DNA from: JAGHBT01 sp035311885
GTDB lineage: Bacteria > Krumholzibacteriota > Krumholzibacteriia > Krumholzibacteriales > WJIX01
Direction: 5' to 3'
NCBI GenBank assembly: GCA_964554125.1
Contig: CAZKNG010000024.1
Location: forward strand, 1 to 28,943
DNA length: 28,943 nt
Shown: in pieces, positions 26,301 to 28,943 of the stretch
Layout: every line of letters begins with the position of its first letter
Numbering within the stretch: the first letter of the stretch is position 1
Notes under the pieces: model-generated
What the model saw: only the letters and a program-made list of their open reading frames with translations
Told to the model about the DNA's origin: nothing
The model's database searches: none
Made by a program: the position numbers and the translations under genes

Positions 26301-26353
26301 ATTACGAGGGTAATTCCTGGAAGTTCTACGGTTCTATCTCTTACGGTTTTTAG
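23324..26353 (+). CDS. Zn-peptidase-like / TolB-like propeller / Omp85-like barrel fusion protein
   Basis: A 1009-residue exported protein with a signal peptide (1 to about 32) and three parts. (1) A gluzincin-like peptidase domain (about 40-310) has HEFTH at 131-135 and a downstream NWFAEGVAQS with Glu191, as in peptidase-MA-type enzymes. (2) A WD40/TolB-like propeller (about 325-620) has repeated blades ending in LFIYNIE, IVLFDPESG and NIYYHSK, and acidic turns such as DPEWSPDDNYIAAV. (3) An outer-membrane barrel (about 640-1009) has alternating strands, an Omp85-type DGLRGYSY loop motif (RGY at 886-888) and a terminal Phe. No POTRA domains are visible. The start is ATG 23324 with GGGAG five bases upstream; an ATG at 23312 lacks a site. 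ThyX follows after 18 nt. Function is inferred from architecture only. Confidence 0.8.
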   Translation: MRKSNKRFCVRIQYLISVLLIVSFLPVSFLYATESSDLDWYTIETEHFEIHYHKGEEQSAARVALIAEEIYGPITDYYDYKIDKVHINLKDISDRPGGAAYYYQNRINIDVSAFEFSLRGTANWLRNVTTHEFTHMVSIQKSMKMPRSVPSVYFQVINFENEKRPDVITGYPNLFINLPFAGEVLPNWFAEGVAQSQVTLARSDIWDSHRDMILRVAALNDRLLTIDEMGVFGKNSLNSELLYNQGFSLVNFIAGKYGREKIHELTEEQSRIYRISFDGACRSVLGISEDKLYEMWKKEIIKRYTDVKNEIDRNGSKADQIAGEGFLNMYPIPDNKGGVYFLSNRGRDYSGLDLVYLNRSGDISVITEGVTSRFSLSNSGKRLCYSKMTTDNDNGNEYNDLFIYNIERSSETRVTESLRTTDPEWSPDDNYIAAVMTSDCSENIGVLDVEKGEARELFPADQGVQYYDLSWGRSGILASRFDCASRDIVLFDPESGRMEEIVESLADERDPVWDRKDEGFFYSSDRTGIFNIYYHSKEGCPDKPVTNVIGGAFAPAVAGDDVIYHSYEKEGYKISRIADWKTSIINQGECLVDSTLINNRKRFISDRKIKDSDEFARRRKDILDIIEKNQNTGSTFGTEYTQLYLFPRIMIYEQKPRIGLTLQYNDILDRQSLIGSGSVNGDGEYDLALGFELKTRRHFPTFRFEFYRSRKYYNYFNANEGGNVDVRYDLWDAFFTLSYELSETTLFNRNELMLRYNYGEYGLNINAWGKYTYEMGWAYYKGSEISMLFNFSDIKPAVNAEIIPRKGRKLLVEATMASDKLFAGEFEYMFMPDYADNNFGRYILTYEEFLPVPLFESAISLYAKTGVVDNDVDDFFDLYLGSRDGLRGYSYYSIGGKKMAMGRITYRFPLIRDINRQFLFTYIGSIYGGVFAEAGKAWDDDNVNFDDYKTDAGVELRVKGFNFYNYPLAASFEAAYGFDDIEYRDPFTETVTYYEGNSWKFYGSISYGF

Positions 26354-26371
26354 GAGGAGTTCTTAAAAATT

Positions 26372-27760
26372 ATGGAAGTTAAAATCGCGGGATATAATAT
26401 TGATTCTATTCTTATAGATGATGTCAGCGGCAAAAGTGATTCCTTTACTCCGGAGGTTATTTCAGCGTCTTACGCGAGGATAAGCCGTGACCCGCGAAAT
26501 ATAAAGCTGCTGAGAAGAGAAGCCAGAGAAGCTGTCAAGAAAGCAAGGGCTTCAAATGAAAAGATCATCTTCGGACTCGGACACTCTTCAGTCGCGGAAC
26601 ACGCGGTTTTTAATTTCGATATTATGGATATATCACGTCTTGCCGTTGAACAGCTGGAGAGCTTCAGACTTGCCTCTTTCACGGAAAAGTCTCAACGCTA
26701 TATTAAGATTAGAAAGGATATTATTATTCCTGCAGAGATTACAGCCTGCGGTCTGGAGGGACAATTCAAAGAGGTTATGGAATACCTTTCTGATAAATAT
26801 GATCAGTTATATGCTAAGATGCTCGAGAACGGTGAAAATAAATATGTTGCCAGAGAAGACGCCAGATATCTGCTGCCCCTTGCAGTAAAAACCCAACTTG
26901 GAATGACGGTGAACGCCAGAGAGCTCGAATATATGATAAGCAGGCTTGCTTCTCACAAGCTCTCGGAGTTAAATGAACTTGCGGAAAAGCTATGTGGTAT
27001 AGCCAAAGAAATCGCTCCTTCTCTGGTTCGCTATCCTGAAGCAGTCGATTATTTTTCAAACAGATTTAGAACTAAAAGTAATATCGCGGAAAACAGAGGG
27101 GGTTTCTCCCGCAACGGCAGTGAGGAAGTAAAACTGATTTCTGATACTAAGGACTGCGACAACATTCTTGTTGCAGCGCTGCTTTTTTCTTCGGCTGACA
27201 TCGGAGTCTCTGAAGCCAGAGAAAGGGCCGCGGGCATGAGTGATGAAGAGAAAGCCTCCATCATAAAGAGTACGATGGAAAATATACAGCCTCATGATTC
27301 TGTCTGGCGGGAATTTGAGCATGTACATCTGTTGTTCGAGGTTATTGTTTCAGCCTCCTGTTTCGCTCAGCTTAAGAGGCATAGGATGGCTACTGTAACT
27401 GCGCAACCTTACTGCAGGTCACTTGGTGTAAAGATTCCCGAATCGGTGAAGAGGGCCGGTGCTTCAGAAGAATTAATAAAAGCTGCGGAAATCTCCGGCA
27501 GGTTATATGACAGGATAAAGGATAAGATGAGCTGTGCGGCGGATTACGTTTCTCTAAATTCCAGCAGACGAAGGGTTCTTTTTGATGTAAACCTGCGGGA
27601 GCTCTATAATTTCTCGAGATTGAGGAGTGACAGGCACGCGCAGTGGGAGATCAGAGCACTCTCTGAGAGAATGTGCGAAATATCTAGAAAAGGATTGAAA
27701 GCCGGCGGTATGCTCCTGGGCGGCAAGGACGATTTCTCTGATATGATAGACAAGCTTTAG
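26372..27760 (+). CDS. thyX: Tandem-duplicated FAD-dependent thymidylate synthase (double ThyX)
   Basis: A 462-residue ThyX-family protein, about twice the usual 220-250 residues. ThyX makes dTMP from dUMP using methylene-THF and FADH2. Both halves look like ThyX. The N-half has GHSSVAEHAVFNF (70-82), SFRLASFTEKSQRY (97-110) and TVNARELEYMISR (179-191). The C-half has EHVHLLFEV (316-324), RHRMATVTAQPYCR (336-349) and NLRELYNFSRLR (407-418) followed by HAQWEIR. The RHRX7S signature is split: the N-half keeps E105, S107 and R109 but has Ser-Phe in place of Arg-His; the C-half keeps R336-H337-R338 but has Pro346 and Cys348 in place of Ser and Arg. One composite active site per chain or dimer is likely. 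An AGGAGG lies about 12 bases before the ATG. Confidence 0.88.
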   Translation: MEVKIAGYNIDSILIDDVSGKSDSFTPEVISASYARISRDPRNIKLLRREAREAVKKARASNEKIIFGLGHSSVAEHAVFNFDIMDISRLAVEQLESFRLASFTEKSQRYIKIRKDIIIPAEITACGLEGQFKEVMEYLSDKYDQLYAKMLENGENKYVAREDARYLLPLAVKTQLGMTVNARELEYMISRLASHKLSELNELAEKLCGIAKEIAPSLVRYPEAVDYFSNRFRTKSNIAENRGGFSRNGSEEVKLISDTKDCDNILVAALLFSSADIGVSEARERAAGMSDEEKASIIKSTMENIQPHDSVWREFEHVHLLFEVIVSASCFAQLKRHRMATVTAQPYCRSLGVKIPESVKRAGASEELIKAAEISGRLYDRIKDKMSCAADYVSLNSSRRRVLFDVNLRELYNFSRLRSDRHAQWEIRALSERMCEISRKGLKAGGMLLGGKDDFSDMIDKL

Positions 27761-27932
27761 TGATTAGTTCCGGTGACTGTGGCTTGCTGATCGGCAGGGC
27801 ATATAAATAAGGGATTTACAGTTTCTTGTAGAAAGAATAAAAGGATGCCCGGCCGGTTTTATTTACAAAGAGATAATTTTTAAGAAATCATTCAAATAAC
27901 TCTCCGGCTTAATCTCTGAACACAGAAATATC

Positions 27933-27962
27933 TTGACAGGTAATTTGGTTGATGTCTATTGT
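27933..27962 (+). promoter_or_regulatory. Sigma70-like promoter of the LPP20-lpoB unit
   Basis: A perfect TTGACA (27933-27938) is followed after 18 bp by TATTGT (27957-27962, four of six). It is the only six-of-six -35 box I noted in the window. It lies 90 bp before the lipoprotein start, in a 292-bp gap that otherwise shows no gene. It is inferred from consensus only. Confidence 0.45.
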
Positions 27963-28052
27963 GCAAGGAACCGGGTTAAAAAGGTGTTTTTAGAAAGTGT
28001 TATAACAGAGTATCATAGGAATTCAGCAGATCTCTTAACAAAGGAGGCCGAT

Positions 28053-28613
28053 ATGAAGAGCGTTATAGCTGTTCTGATGTGCTTTGCAATATTGTTTGTA
28101 GGGTGTGGTTCAGAGGCGCCTGATAAAAGCACTATGGGCAAAGACGGCGGTGATCTTCCGGACTGGGTGTTAAATCCGAAGCAGGTCGATTCAGATAAAA
28201 CTATTTACGGTGTTGGAATTGTCTCCGGGGTTCAGAACAAAGCCCTTGCCATAAAGACGGCTGAGAATAGAGCTATATCCAGCATAGCACGTGTATTCAG
28301 AGTGGAAATTGAAGCTATGATGGAAGATTACGCTTCGTCTACCCTTTCGGGTGATATGAATTCAAGTGAAGAACAGGATATAACTAATGTTCAAAGAACG
28401 TTAATCGACCAGTCCCTCAGCGGTGTTGTCGTAGAAAACAGGTTCGTGGATGAAGATGGAAGTGTTTATGTCAGGGCAAAACTCGATTTTGAGACATTCG
28501 AAGAAAATCTTGAAAAGCTCAACACAATCGATCTGAAGATGAAGGAATATGTAAAAAGTAATGCGGAGGAAGCCTTCGGACGACTCGACACCCAGTTAGA
28601 GAAAGGGGATTGA
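28053..28613 (+). CDS. LPP20-family lipoprotein
   Basis: A 186-residue lipoprotein. The signal MKSVIAVLMCFAILFVGC ends in a lipobox with Cys18. The mature domain has PDWVLNPKQV, then IYGVGIVSGVQNKALAIKTAENRAISSIARVF, the pattern of the LPP20 domain found in many Gram-negative outer-membrane lipoproteins. The long C-terminal helix carries acidic and polar residues. The start at 28053 has AGGAGG a few bases upstream. The longer frame from 27933 would begin inside the promoter and would bury the signal peptide 40 residues in. It is followed 18 nt later by the LpoB-like gene, a common pairing. It is probably an outer-membrane lipoprotein facing the periplasm, function not established. Confidence 0.82.
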   Translation: MKSVIAVLMCFAILFVGCGSEAPDKSTMGKDGGDLPDWVLNPKQVDSDKTIYGVGIVSGVQNKALAIKTAENRAISSIARVFRVEIEAMMEDYASSTLSGDMNSSEEQDITNVQRTLIDQSLSGVVVENRFVDEDGSVYVRAKLDFETFEENLEKLNTIDLKMKEYVKSNAEEAFGRLDTQLEKGD

Positions 28614-28631
28614 TCAAAAAAAGGAGAAGGA

Positions 28632-28943
28632 ATGAAGTATAAATTATTCTATCTAACGCTGTCTATGGTCATGCTTTTTTCTCTCGGCTGTGGCGGCCCG
28701 TCGGTTAATGTTACAAGAACCGAAGCCGATACTGTGACAGACCTGAGTGGTGACTGGAACGACACCGATTCAAGAATGGTTTCTGAAGAGATGATCCCTG
28801 ATTGTCTTTCCAGGCCCTGGCTTGGTAATTTCACTTCAGAAAAGATGAATAAGCCCGTTGTGATAGTTGGTTACATAAGGAATAAAACAGATGAGCATAT
28901 CGCCACGGAAACTTTTGTTAATGACCTTGAGCGAGAATTAGTT
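28632..28943 (+). CDS. lpoB: LpoB-like lipoprotein, penicillin-binding-protein activator (partial)
   Basis: The first 104 residues of a lipoprotein that runs off the window. The signal ends in a lipobox, FSLGC with Cys20. The mature part closely follows the LpoB family: D-L-S-G-D-W-N-D-T-D-S-R-M-V-S-E-E-M, then C-L-S-R-P-W-L-G-N-F, K-P-V-V-I-V-G-Y-I-R-N-K-T-D-E-H-I and T-E-T-F-V-N-D-L-E-R. In E. coli, LpoB is an outer-membrane lipoprotein that reaches the cell wall and activates the synthase PBP1b. Here the role is by homology. AAGGAGAAGG precedes the ATG. It forms a unit with the LPP20 gene. Confidence 0.88.
   Translation, partial: MKYKLFYLTLSMVMLFSLGCGGPSVNVTRTEADTVTDLSGDWNDTDSRMVSEEMIPDCLSRPWLGNFTSEKMNKPVVIVGYIRNKTDEHIATETFVNDLERELV

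Noticed and set aside
27933..28052. N-terminal extension of the LPP20-like lipoprotein
   Set aside because: It would place 40 residues before a clear lipoprotein signal, and it starts inside the promoter; AGGAGG points to the ATG at 28053.

Overview
The window comes from a Gram-negative (two-membrane) bacterium with moderately AT-rich DNA. Outer-membrane biology is evident: a TonB-type protein, an Omp85-type beta-barrel, lipoproteins with lipoboxes, and an LpoB-like lipoprotein. Good Shine-Dalgarno sites and sigma70-like -35/-10 boxes precede many genes, and several genes appear to start with TTG. A short-chain threonine dehydrogenase, a double-length ThyX and a peptidase/propeller/barrel fusion fit a deep-branching lineage around the FCB group or a related candidate phylum better than a Proteobacterium. 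No rRNA or marker gene is present that would settle this. I see no mobile element, CRISPR array or tRNA; it reads as ordinary chromosome.

Left part (1-7567): the C-terminal part of a K+-dependent type membrane pyrophosphatase ends at two tandem terminators. A likely transcript from the promoter at 1499 carries ychF, archease, rtcB and ogt, joining ribosome-associated, RNA-repair and DNA-repair functions. A second two-gene unit (tdh-kbl) converts threonine to glycine and acetyl-CoA.

Middle (7568-14347): a possibly structured RNA and a terminator precede a secreted FG-GAP-like repeat protein. Two tandem secreted paralogues with EF-hand-like loops follow, then a divergent TonB/pgsA pair, a nitroreductase, an HD-GYP protein and a small exported protein.

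Right-centre (14348-20865): an asparagine-synthetase-like enzyme that has lost its glutaminase cysteine, a lone receiver domain, a two-TM membrane protein, a DUF116 protein, an EamA transporter and a TPR lipoprotein.

Right end (20866-28943): translationally coupled hflK-hflC. Then a protein of about 1009 residues that joins a zinc-peptidase-like domain, a TolB-like propeller and an Omp85-like barrel, followed closely by a tandem-duplicated ThyX. The two ThyX halves keep complementary parts of the active-site signature. Last come an LPP20-like lipoprotein and an LpoB-like lipoprotein cut by the window edge.

The most noteworthy items are the double ThyX, the peptidase/propeller/Omp85 fusion, the tandem secreted paralogues with calcium-type loops, and the asparagine-synthetase-like protein.
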